Of a stretch of 64,000 nucleotides of DNA, positions 8,280-16,141 are shown in pieces. Under the pieces are notes generated by a model that worked only from the letters and a program-made list of their open reading frames with translations, was not told where the DNA came from and made no database searches. How positions within the stretch are numbered: the first letter of the stretch is position 1; each line of letters opens with the position of its first letter. Source of the DNA: Acidovorax delafieldii (GTDB lineage: Bacteria; Pseudomonadota; Gammaproteobacteria; Burkholderiales; Burkholderiaceae_C); the NCBI GenBank assembly GCA_002377855.1, contig DFQQ01000013.1:118764-182763 (forward strand), given 5' to 3'. The position numbers were made by a program, and so were the translations under genes.

Positions 8280-8648
8280 ATGACCGGCAACATTTCCCTC
8301 CTCACCCTTACCGTCACCGCCGCCAGTGCTCTGGCAGCGTGCCGTTTCGTCACTCAAGACGGAGCCTACCCCGCTGCTGGTGCTGCGGCCTTCGGCGTCA
8401 CACGCTCCAGCGCTGGCGGCGCAGGCGACCTGGTTCCCGTGGACGTCCAGGGCACTGCCATCGCGGAGTCTGGCGCTGCAATCGCCAAAGACGCCCCCTT
8501 GATGGTTGACGCCACTGGCCGCGTGGTGCCTCTCACCGTGGGCAGCAAGTCCCCCGTGGGCCGCGCCATGGAAGCCGCCACGGGCGCAGGCCAGCAGATC
8601 GAGATCCTGCTTGTTCCCAGTGCGGGCCTCGTCTCCGCAGCGTCCTGA
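8280..8648 (+). CDS. Capsid decoration/cement protein (DUF2190-like)
   Basis: The 122 residues are small, Ala/Gly/Val-rich and lack charged clusters, as in capsid cement proteins. The pattern of short beta-strands (CRFVTQDG, GDLVPVDVQGTA, GRVVPLTVG, GQQIEILLVPS) matches the DUF2190 type. It lies exactly where gpD lies in lambda, between protease/scaffold and major capsid protein, with a clear ribosome-binding site (CAGGAG) before the ATG. Such proteins bind the outside of the expanded capsid and stabilise it against internal DNA pressure. Confidence 0.8.
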   Translation: MTGNISLLTLTVTAASALAACRFVTQDGAYPAAGAAAFGVTRSSAGGAGDLVPVDVQGTAIAESGAAIAKDAPLMVDATGRVVPLTVGSKSPVGRAMEAATGAGQQIEILLVPSAGLVSAAS

Positions 8649-8687
8649 TCGGCGCACACCCCTCATCCCAACTTCAGGAGCATTCAC

Positions 8688-9626
8688 ATGCCACAAGCAA
8701 CCCCCGGTCAGGCCCGTGTCGTCGACCCTATCCTCTCCGCTGTCGCGCGGGGCTACCGCAGCCCAAAGGCCGCTGTTGCGAGCGTCCTGTTCCCCATCGT
8801 CCCGGTGGGGCTGCGTGCGGGCCGCATCATCAGCTTCGGTCCTGATGACTTCAAGCTGGTTAACACCGCTCGCGCGCCCGGCGCTAATACCAAGCGCATT
8901 CAGTTTGGCTACGCCGGTGAGAACTATTCATTGGTGGATTACCGCCTGGAAGGCGCGGTGCCTAACGAACTACAGGAGGAGGCCAGCAATGGCCCTGGCA
9001 TCGATCTGTCCTCAAATGCTGTGCGCCGTGTTCAGAACACCATGGCTCTGGAGCGTGAAAAGCAGGCAGCCGATCTGGCGCGCAACGAAGCGCGCTATGG
9101 AGCTGGCAACAAGGAAACTTTGAGTGGCACCAGCCAGTGGAGTGATCCTGCCAGCGATCCATTTACCGACATCATGGACGGCAAGGAATCCATCCGCGCC
9201 AAGATCGGCGAGCGCCCAAACGTCCTTACGCTCGGCCCCAAGGTGCTGACTGCTTTGCGCACCCACCCGAAGGTGCTTGATCGCCTCTCTACAGCCAGCG
9301 ATCGCCCGCCAGCAACCCTCCAGCAGTTGCAGGCTCTGTTCGAGCTGCAGCAAATCGTTGAAGGCGAAGCGGTGTACCACGACGGCTCGCAGTTCCAGGA
9401 CGTCTGGGGCAAGGATGCCATCCTGGCCTTCACCACCCCTGCAAGCATGCAGGAGATGGGCTCGCCCAGCTTTGGCTACACCTACCAGCTCGAAGGTCGC
9501 CCAATGGTCGAGGAAGGGTACGAAGAGCGCAACGCCAACAGCTGGTTCTATCCCGTGACGGATGCTTATCAGCCAGTGCTGGCTGGCGCCACAGCGGGCT
9601 TCCTGATCAAGAACGCGGTGGCCTGA
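8688..9626 (+). CDS. Major capsid protein
   Basis: The 312-residue protein follows the decoration gene, has a strong ribosome-binding site (CAGGAG) and has the HK97-fold style of the gpE group. This shows as an N-terminal arm (about 1-35), an extended loop rich in polar residues (FGYAGENYSLVDYRLEGAVP), a long spine helix with Ala/Arg/Lys (residues 110-140), and a C-terminal P-domain ending FYPVTDAYQPVLAG. The region around residues 180-225 (LTLGPKVLTALRTHPKVLDRL) is typical of the Phage_cap_E/DUF5309 style. It should be the most abundant protein of the particle. Confidence 0.9.
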   Translation: MPQATPGQARVVDPILSAVARGYRSPKAAVASVLFPIVPVGLRAGRIISFGPDDFKLVNTARAPGANTKRIQFGYAGENYSLVDYRLEGAVPNELQEEASNGPGIDLSSNAVRRVQNTMALEREKQAADLARNEARYGAGNKETLSGTSQWSDPASDPFTDIMDGKESIRAKIGERPNVLTLGPKVLTALRTHPKVLDRLSTASDRPPATLQQLQALFELQQIVEGEAVYHDGSQFQDVWGKDAILAFTTPASMQEMGSPSFGYTYQLEGRPMVEEGYEERNANSWFYPVTDAYQPVLAGATAGFLIKNAVA

Positions 9627-9628
9627 TC

Positions 9629-9940
9629 ATGCCGAAGTACACCGTATGCACCCCCATCAAACACGATGGGAAGCGCTATGCCGTGGGCGCCACCATCGAC
9701 CTGACCAAGGCCGAGGCAGATGCGCTGCCAGATGGCACTGTGGAGCTGCCGCGCACCGAAGACGCTGCAGCCCGCAAGGCTGCAGAGAAGGCGCAGAAGG
9801 CCGAAGCCGAGCGCCTGGCGGCAGAGCACGCCGAAGCCGCCCGCAAGGCCCAGGAAGAAGCCGAAGCCGCCCAAAAGGCCGAGGCTGACCGCCTGGCCGC
9901 CGAGCAGGCTGGCGCTGGTAGCAGCGGCGCGCAGGCCTGA
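9629..9940 (+). CDS. Small phage protein with Ala/Glu/Lys coiled coil
   Basis: The first 40 residues form a compact beta-rich module (YTVCTPIKHDGKRYAVG, then IDLTKAEADALPDGTVEL) seen in small proteins next to capsid genes in many prophages. The remaining 60 residues are a highly charged coiled coil built of repeated AEAERLAAEHAEAARKAQ-like units. It starts two bases after the capsid stop. Function is unknown; it may help capsid or neck assembly. Confidence 0.7.
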   Translation: MPKYTVCTPIKHDGKRYAVGATIDLTKAEADALPDGTVELPRTEDAAARKAAEKAQKAEAERLAAEHAEAARKAQEEAEAAQKAEADRLAAEQAGAGSSGAQA

Positions 9941-9948
9941 CCACTGCC

Positions 9949-10284
9949 ATGCTGGAACTCGAAGAAGACATGGCCGCCGTGTTCTACGGCCCCGACTTCG
10001 CCAACACCTTCACGCGCCAGCGGCCATCGGTCGCTGACGTGGATGTGGCGCTGATCTTCGGGGTGGTCGATGAAGAGGCCCTGGATGGCCGCGCCATCGC
10101 CGCCACACGCAAGGTGCAGATGCCTGTCACGCAGGACGTACGCGCCGACGACGTGCTGGTGGCCAAGCAGGCTATCCCGGCCCTCAGCATCGCCGTAGGC
10201 GCCCGGTTTCGCGTGCTGGACAACCCCCAGCGCGTGAACGACGGCATGGAGATGGAGGCGCTGCTGGGCAGCGTGTCGGCATGA
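9949..10284 (+). CDS. Head-tail adaptor (gpFII-like)
   Basis: The 111-residue, beta-rich acidic protein lies between the capsid region and a tail-terminator gene, the position of gpFII in lambda. It has alternating strands (VDVALIFGVVDEE, RKVQMPVTQDVRADDVLV, ARFRVLDNPQRVNDG) and the short N-terminal acidic helix usual for these stopper proteins. In lambda, gpFII binds gpW in the head and gpV in the tail. Its stop overlaps the next start (ATGA). Confidence 0.7.
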   Translation: MLELEEDMAAVFYGPDFANTFTRQRPSVADVDVALIFGVVDEEALDGRAIAATRKVQMPVTQDVRADDVLVAKQAIPALSIAVGARFRVLDNPQRVNDGMEMEALLGSVSA

Positions 10285-10736
10285 GCGCACTCAAGCCCGA
10301 CACACTGCCCGAAGGCGCCCCCTTCGCCATCGGTGCTGCCATCGTCCATGCACTGCGTGCCGACCCTGCTCTGGCTGGTGTCACGGTGCTGGACAACCCG
10401 AAGCGTGCCAGCGATCTGCAGACGGGGAGCCGCATCGTCTTTTTCGAAGACCAGGCCGACAAGCTCATCGAACAGCCGGGCCAGTCTGCCAAGCGCACCT
10501 ACAGCTTCACGGTGGGAGTCATCAACCGCACCGAGCACGACCGCCGGGGGGCGCATGCCGACTACCGGGCCGCCAAGCGCGCCGTGCGCAATTGCTTGCC
10601 AGCGATCAATGCGCTGGTGCGGCTGGAATCGCGCGGCATGGTCGAAGGCGATGTGCTCTACCGCCTTGAAAACATCGATGTTGGCGGCGGGCTGGTGCTT
10701 GGCCTGTTCACCGTCGATTACCGCGATCCGGGCTGA
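10281..10736 (+). CDS. Tail terminator (gpU-like)
   Basis: The 151 residues have the alternating alpha/beta order of tail terminators: a helix (GAAIVHALRADPALAG), then strands (SRIVFFEDQADKLI, RTYSFTVGVINR), a basic helix (YRAAKRAVRNCLPAINAL), and C-terminal strands (LENIDVGGGLVLGLFTVDY). The gene follows the gpFII-like adaptor with a four-base overlap and precedes the tail tube gene, as gene U does in lambda. gpU caps the tail tube when it reaches the length set by the tape measure. Confidence 0.75.
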   Translation: MSALKPDTLPEGAPFAIGAAIVHALRADPALAGVTVLDNPKRASDLQTGSRIVFFEDQADKLIEQPGQSAKRTYSFTVGVINRTEHDRRGAHADYRAAKRAVRNCLPAINALVRLESRGMVEGDVLYRLENIDVGGGLVLGLFTVDYRDPG

Positions 10737-10764
10737 CGCCTGTATCGAATCAACCAACCCGAAG

Positions 10765-10793
10765 CCCGCCACTGTGCGGGTTTCTTTGTTTTT
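10765..10793 (+). terminator. Short terminator-like hairpin before the tail tube gene
   Basis: CCCGC (10765-10769) pairs with GCGGG (10776-10780) around a six-base loop, followed by TTTCTTTGTTTTT. It probably lowers rather than stops transcription, since the tail genes continue in the same direction. The tail tube ribosome-binding site (AAGGAA) begins just after it. Confidence 0.65.
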
Positions 10794-10807
10794 GAAGGAA
10801 ATTGATC

Positions 10808-11587
10808 ATGACCACCACCGCACGCGCCGTATTGGCCGGGGGCCTTGTGTCTCTGAACATGTGGAACACCGTCACCCAGGCCTACAACGGCTTTGGCGAC
10901 CCTCTCGACTCTGACAAATTCGAGATCAAGCCCAACTTTGAAGAAAAGGTCAGCGAGTCTCGCTCACACCTCGACTACGGTCAGGCCCGTGCCTCCGTCG
11001 TGTTGCCCAAGCCCACCGAAATCACCATCGAGCTGGCGGCAGCGACCGCTGAAGCCCTGGCTATGCAGTTCCAGGGGCTGGTGCAATCGCTCACACAGGC
11101 AAGTGGCGCATTTGCAGCAGTCGACTTCACCGTGAGCGCGCTTGACAAGTGGCTGCCGTTGGGCAAGCGGAACATCAGCGATTCTGGCTTTGAATTCACC
11201 AACGCTGCAGATACCGTGACTTACGAGTTGGGCACTCACTACGAGGTCAACTGGCTGCGCGGCGAAGTGCGTTTCAAGTCTGCTGCTGCTGGCGCTCCCT
11301 CAGCGGCTGCAGTGCTCAAGTTGACAGGTAGCTATGGCGCTGTGGACGGCAAGAAGATCTTGGGTGGCCGCGTTACGCAGGTGCGCTGCCAGGCGCGCCT
11401 GGATGGCCGCAACATGGTGGACGGCTCGCCCATTGAGGTAGATGTGCATGAGTGCGTGCTCGGCTCCAACAACGGCTTTGACTTCCTGGGTTCCGACTAC
11501 TCGGCAATCACGTTGAGCGGGAAGATCGTCACGCCGCCCGGCAAGACCGAAGGCTACGAAGTTCGCCTGCCAGGCGCTACCACCTGA
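10808..11587 (+). CDS. Major tail tube protein
   Basis: The 259 residues, counted from the ATG at 10808 with AAGGAA upstream, are beta-rich and Gly/Ser/Thr-rich. A central segment is typical of tail tube proteins (SDSGFEFTNAADTVTYEL, HYEVNWLRGEVRF) and a long C-terminal part carries immunoglobulin-like strands (ILGGRVTQVRCQARLDG, SAITLSGKIVTPPGK). It lies between tail terminator and tape measure. It should polymerise into the hollow tube around the tape measure protein. Confidence 0.82.
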   Translation: MTTTARAVLAGGLVSLNMWNTVTQAYNGFGDPLDSDKFEIKPNFEEKVSESRSHLDYGQARASVVLPKPTEITIELAAATAEALAMQFQGLVQSLTQASGAFAAVDFTVSALDKWLPLGKRNISDSGFEFTNAADTVTYELGTHYEVNWLRGEVRFKSAAAGAPSAAAVLKLTGSYGAVDGKKILGGRVTQVRCQARLDGRNMVDGSPIEVDVHECVLGSNNGFDFLGSDYSAITLSGKIVTPPGKTEGYEVRLPGATT

Positions 11588-11591
11588 TAGG

Positions 11592-11771
11592 TCAGCGCCG
11601 TACAGACGTCTGCACGGCGCCCATCAGCACCAGCACGGGCCATCCCACCACCACGGTGGCGATGGCTCCGCCACCCAGCGCCATCAGGCGCTCTGAATCC
11701 ACCAGCAGGCCCAGCAGGGCCAGCGGAATGCCTACGCCCACCAGGGCGAAGCACCAAACCAAACCTTTCAT
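11592..11771 (-). CDS. Small antisense two-helix membrane protein
   Basis: This 59-residue reading frame runs opposite to all neighbours and fills the gap between tail tube and tape measure genes. It begins with ATG at 11771 behind a near-perfect ribosome-binding site (GGAGG five bases upstream). It encodes two hydrophobic helices, MKGLVWCFALVGVGIPLALL and a second one around residues 32-52 (LGGGAIATVVVGWPVLVLMG), ending in basic residues. A longer minus-strand frame starting at 11900 would run into the tape measure gene and is less likely. Its codons and ribosome-binding site suggest a real gene; an exclusion or moron function is possible but not shown. Confidence 0.62.
   Translation of the reverse strand: MKGLVWCFALVGVGIPLALLGLLVDSERLMALGGGAIATVVVGWPVLVLMGAVQTSVRR
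11601..11614. repeat. Palindrome TACAGACGTCTG (copy 2 of 2)
   Basis: Twelve bases match copy 1 at 2961 exactly; the last two differ (CA instead of TA). A flanking GCCG and CGGC extend it into a hairpin. It overlaps the end of the small antisense gene and follows the tail tube stop by 14 bases. Confidence 0.45.
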
Positions 11772-11783
11772 CTCATCCTCCAA

Positions 11784-14700
11784 ATGGCCGATCCCAAGAT
11801 CAAATACGACATCGAAGCCGCCGTCAAGGGCGAAGCCGATGCCGAGCAGCTTGCCAAGACACTGCGCGGGGTGGGTGACGTCCTCGAAGGCGATCTGCAA
11901 GAGGGGGCAATTGCAGCAGCGCAGGCGCTGGAGGCCCTGGCGTCAAAGCAGCGCGCCATTGATACGTTTTCGGCGCTCAAGCGTGAAACTGCAGATCTGG
12001 AAAGCGCGCTCACCAAAGCGACTGCGCAAGTGGATCGCTTGGGGGCCGAGTTGCCCCAGGCGACGGCCAGCACCCAGCAGCTGGTCTCAGCAGAGCGCAG
12101 TGCAGCCACCGCGCTGGAGCAGGCGCGCGCCAGCTTGCAGAGCAAGCGAGATGCCCTCAAGGCCGTGCGCGAGGAGACGCAGGGTGCAGGCCGCCGTAGC
12201 GATGAATACAAGGCCACGGTCGCAGGCCTGAAGGATGGCATCAAAGTCGCCAACGCCGAGATCAAGGCCCAGCAAGACGCGCTGCGCACCACAGGGCAAG
12301 CCACGGCCCAGGCGCAGAACGCAGAGGCAGCCCTGCGCAAGGAATACGAACTGGCCATCGGCTCATCGGTTCGACTCAGCACAGAGCTGGGCAACAAGCG
12401 CCGCGCATTGTCTGAGACGCGCGAGATCATGCAATCCGTGGGCCTCAGCACTAGCAATCTGGCTCAGTCAGAAGCCAACTTAAAGACTGCAGTGGCACAG
12501 GTACGGCAAGAGGTTGCCGCGATGGCACCGGCGTACCAGGCTGCCGCTGCAGCATCCAGCCAGTCCACCCAGGTACAAGCCCAAAATCAGCGTACGTTGC
12601 GTGAGGGCATGACGTCCATAAGCACTCAGCTGCAGCGCATCCAGCAGATCGCTACTGTGGCGCTTGGGGGCAGCTACGTTGGGGGGCTTGCAAAGTCGGT
12701 GGCAGAGACCGCTGACGAGTTCCGCAACCTCGAAGCCCGCGTGAAGTTAGCGACTGGTGAAGGCCCACAGTTCACCAAATCATTTGGCGAAGTGCAGCGC
12801 ATTGCGCTGGCCACAAATAGCGCCCTGGATGAAACAGGCACATTGTTCGCGCGGCTCACCAAGGCATCCCAAGAGGGCGGGCTTGCGGCAGTGGCGGCTC
12901 AGCAGCGCGCCCTCGGGTTGACACAGACCATCAATCAGGCCATCCAGCTATCCGGTGGCTCTGCGGAATCCTCAAAAGCCGCGATCACCCAGTTGGTTCA
13001 GGGTTTGCAAGGTGGGGCCTTGCGCGGCGATGAGTTCAACAGCGTCATGGAACAATCGCCCCGCCTTGCCCAGGCAATGGCGGATGGTCTGGGCGTCACC
13101 ACTGGTGAGCTGCGCCGGTTGGCAGAACAGGGCGCCCTGACCTCTGAGACTGTGATGCGGGCTCTTGAGGGCCAGGCAGACGCAGTTGCTGGCGAGTTCG
13201 GCAAGCTGCCCGCCACCGTGGGCCGTGCTTTGCAGAATTTGAGCACGCAGTGGACCATCTACGTCGGCAACGCTGACAAGGGCCTGCTCAGCTCAGCGAA
13301 TGCCGCCAAGGTCATCAATGCGCTGGCAGCGAACCTTGACACTGTGGTGAGCACGCTCACGGCGGCAGGTAAGGCCTGGGCTGCAATCAAGATTGCTGGG
13401 CTGGTGGCAGACTTTGCCAAGTGGGCTGCAAGCACAATGGCCGCGACCAAGGCGGTCGAAGCCAACACTGTGGCGACAGCTGCCAACACTGCGGCCCAGC
13501 GCGTAAACGCCACGGCGCAGGCCCAGACGGCAACGGCACAAGCTGCCAACACCGCAGCCACTACCGCCAACACTGCAGCCCGCGCAGCCAATGCCAAGGC
13601 CTGGGGCGAGATAGGCGCGTTTGCGCGAGCAGGCGCAGCGGCACAGGCTACTGCCACAGCTGCCACTACTGCCAGCACAGCGGCCCTTGCTGCGAACACA
13701 GCCGCAGCCGCACGAGGTGGAATTGTGTGGCGCGGTGCCTCGGCTTTGATGGGACCTTGGGGCATAGCTGTTGCTGCGCTCACGCCCGAAATCATCGGCC
13801 TGACCCGCGCTCTTGGCGAGCAAGCCGCCAAAGCCATGGGCTGGGGCAAGGTGATGGAGGAAAACGAGGCCAAGCTGCGCCAGGCGGACGAAGCCGCGAA
13901 GATCCATGCGGAAACCTTGCGGCGTCAGGCTCTGCTGTACGAGGAAGCTCGCAACCGTTCCTTCGACCTCACGAACCAGTCAAAGGGTCTGATCGCTGAG
14001 TTCGACAAGCTCACAAAAGCGGGCGAGTCCTCCAGCGCGGCCATCGCGAAAATCGGCAAGGACTTCGACCCCAGCACCACGCAGGGAATACGGGACATGT
14101 CGGGTGCGCTCGACAAGCTGGCGGCTGACGGCAAAATTTCCGCAGACCAGCTCAAGCAGGCGTGGGTTGCGGCGCTTGATGGGCAGGATCTCGCGAAATT
14201 TGAAGTTCTGGCGCGCAACGCCTTTGCAGCGGCAGGGCAGGAAGCCGTAAAGCTCAGCGAGCAGATCCGGCAGGCGATTGACTCTGGCGCGTCACCTGCT
14301 GTGGTTGGTGAGCTGCAGAAGCGGCTTGAGGCAGCCATGTCTGTTGCAGCGCGAGAGGGCGAACGTGTTGCTCAGATGATGGATACGGTGCTCAATGCTG
14401 CCGTGGCCCGCACGGGGTTGGAGTTTTCGGCTCTTGAGGGGCGTATTGGCGCAGCCTCGCGGTCTGCCATCAATGACCTCGATGCCATCATTGGCGGCGT
14501 GGATCGACTCAAGGCTCAGGGCCTTGATGCTGGCATGGCGCTGGAGGCCAGCTTTGTCAAAGCATTGGACACCGCCGACAGCCAGCGCGCGGTTGAAGAA
14601 GTCACATCGCGTGTCGAATCACTGCGGCGGCAGTTGGGCGAAAAGGTGGCTGATGGCTTGCTAGACCAGGCCAAGCAAAAGACGCAAGAACTGAACGACG

Positions 14701-15719
14701 CGCTCGACAAAGCGAAGCCAGGCATCAACAGCATTGCTGAAGCAATGAAGCAACTCGGCGTCACATCAGATGCCTCGCTGAAAGACACAGCAGCCCAGGC
14801 GCGCGCTTCGTACGATGCAATCGCTCAGAGCGGCAAGGCCAGTGCGCGGGAAATGGCAGACGCCTTTAAGGCAGCGGCTGAGGCGGCCATCAAGGCCAAC
14901 GGCGGGATCGCTCCCTCGTGGGTCACAGCTCAGGCTTCGGCGCGCGGCTACAAGATCGAGGTTGACGAGGCGGGACGCACCACCCTGGAGTCCATGAAGC
15001 GTGCCCAAGACTCGCTCGGGGGTGTTGAAGGTGCTCACCGTAGTGCAGCTGGCGCTGCAAGGGATCAATCGGCTGCTGTGCAATCCCTGGCGTCCGCCTA
15101 CACCGACGCGGGGGCTAAGGCCATGGCCGCGCAGGGCCAGATCCTCGAAGCTGCGCAGCGGCAAAAGAACGCAGACACATCTGCCTCAAGCATCACGAAT
15201 CGAAAGTCCAGCGAGACCATGTTCGTGTGGACGCGCTCCAGCATCATCGATTACCTCAAACAGGCAGGCCTTGACGATGTGGTGGCTGAGCAGCTTTCAA
15301 AACAGTTCCTGAATGCCCAAGGCGGGGTGGACTACGAAGCCAGCAGCGCGCAAAAGCGCTGGGCTGGCAAGTACGGCACGCTGGCAGAGGCGCTTGGCAA
15401 GGTGGCTGAGTTTTACAAATATGACGAGAGTGGAAAAAACGAAGCTTCGGCCATCCTTGATCGCGCAAAGCTAGACCAGGAAATACGCGAGCGTCAGCGT
15501 AATCCCAATGCCCCCAAGCCCGCTCCTGCACCCACACCAGCGCCAACGCCTCCAGGCGGACAAGGCGGTGAAAGGGTCGACAGGGTAGTCAACGTCTATA
15601 TCGGCAACAGCGCCCCATACAGCGTGCCCACTACTGATAGCGGGCAAAGAAGCATCGAGGCCATAGCCCGTGAAGTGCTTCGGTTGCTTGAGCTGCAGCG
15701 CAATCAACTCGGCTACTGA
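11784..15719 (+). CDS. Tape measure protein
   Basis: The 1311-residue protein has the hallmarks of a tape measure. It starts with a long N-terminal coiled coil (about 1-270), followed by the conserved tape-measure domain (around 280-500; GGSAESSKAAITQLVQGL, then LRGDEFNSVMEQSPRLAQAM and GVTTGELRRLAEQGALTSE). Next comes an Ala/Thr/Asn low-complexity stretch (about 555-645), a short hydrophobic patch (WGIAVAALTPEIIGL) and further coiled coils. Known tape measures give roughly 0.15 nm of tail per residue, so a tail near 190-200 nm is predicted. It determines tail length and is ejected during infection. No pair of frameshifted tail chaperones precedes it. Confidence 0.95.
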   Translation: MADPKIKYDIEAAVKGEADAEQLAKTLRGVGDVLEGDLQEGAIAAAQALEALASKQRAIDTFSALKRETADLESALTKATAQVDRLGAELPQATASTQQLVSAERSAATALEQARASLQSKRDALKAVREETQGAGRRSDEYKATVAGLKDGIKVANAEIKAQQDALRTTGQATAQAQNAEAALRKEYELAIGSSVRLSTELGNKRRALSETREIMQSVGLSTSNLAQSEANLKTAVAQVRQEVAAMAPAYQAAAAASSQSTQVQAQNQRTLREGMTSISTQLQRIQQIATVALGGSYVGGLAKSVAETADEFRNLEARVKLATGEGPQFTKSFGEVQRIALATNSALDETGTLFARLTKASQEGGLAAVAAQQRALGLTQTINQAIQLSGGSAESSKAAITQLVQGLQGGALRGDEFNSVMEQSPRLAQAMADGLGVTTGELRRLAEQGALTSETVMRALEGQADAVAGEFGKLPATVGRALQNLSTQWTIYVGNADKGLLSSANAAKVINALAANLDTVVSTLTAAGKAWAAIKIAGLVADFAKWAASTMAATKAVEANTVATAANTAAQRVNATAQAQTATAQAANTAATTANTAARAANAKAWGEIGAFARAGAAAQATATAATTASTAALAANTAAAARGGIVWRGASALMGPWGIAVAALTPEIIGLTRALGEQAAKAMGWGKVMEENEAKLRQADEAAKIHAETLRRQALLYEEARNRSFDLTNQSKGLIAEFDKLTKAGESSSAAIAKIGKDFDPSTTQGIRDMSGALDKLAADGKISADQLKQAWVAALDGQDLAKFEVLARNAFAAAGQEAVKLSEQIRQAIDSGASPAVVGELQKRLEAAMSVAAREGERVAQMMDTVLNAAVARTGLEFSALEGRIGAASRSAINDLDAIIGGVDRLKAQGLDAGMALEASFVKALDTADSQRAVEEVTSRVESLRRQLGEKVADGLLDQAKQKTQELNDALDKAKPGINSIAEAMKQLGVTSDASLKDTAAQARASYDAIAQSGKASAREMADAFKAAAEAAIKANGGIAPSWVTAQASARGYKIEVDEAGRTTLESMKRAQDSLGGVEGAHRSAAGAARDQSAAVQSLASAYTDAGAKAMAAQGQILEAAQRQKNADTSASSITNRKSSETMFVWTRSSIIDYLKQAGLDDVVAEQLSKQFLNAQGGVDYEASSAQKRWAGKYGTLAEALGKVAEFYKYDESGKNEASAILDRAKLDQEIRERQRNPNAPKPAPAPTPAPTPPGGQGGERVDRVVNVYIGNSAPYSVPTTDSGQRSIEAIAREVLRLLELQRNQLGY

Positions 15720-15721
15720 CC

Positions 15722-16141
15722 ATGAGCATCACCTTGACCAACGGTGGCACGACTCTTTCGTTGCCGCCCGACTTGATTTGGGCCGATGAGTTGACCTGGT
15801 CAGCTGTTGCTCAAAGCACTGAGCGCGGGATCTTCGGCGCTTTGATCATCGATGCCATGGCCCGTAACGGAGGCCGCCCCATCACCTTGCAAGGGGATGG
15901 CGACAGCGCGTGGATTGATCGTGGAACCCTGCGCATGCTGGGCGCATGGGCTCAAACGCCCGGATTGCGTATGGCTCTTGATGTGCGCGGCGAGATCTTT
16001 ACTGTGGTTTTCGACCACGGGCCAGAAGAGGAGACGCGCGCCATCGCAATGTCTGCCGTCATTGATTACTCCGACAAGCAGGACGGCGATTACTACTGCA
16101 GCCTCGTGCTGCGCTTTATCGAGGCAAGTGAAACCCTATGA
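15722..16141 (+). CDS. Tail protein downstream of the tape measure (distal-tail-like)
   Basis: The 139 residues are beta-rich and start two bases after the tape measure stop; the gene overlaps the next one by four bases. The sequence (LPPDLIWADELTWSAV, GRPITLQGDGDSAWID, IFTVVFDHGPEEE) resembles small tail-tip proteins that connect tube and hub, in the position where distal tail or minor tail M proteins are found. I do not recognise a named family. Confidence 0.65.
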   Translation: MSITLTNGGTTLSLPPDLIWADELTWSAVAQSTERGIFGALIIDAMARNGGRPITLQGDGDSAWIDRGTLRMLGAWAQTPGLRMALDVRGEIFTVVFDHGPEEETRAIAMSAVIDYSDKQDGDYYCSLVLRFIEASETL

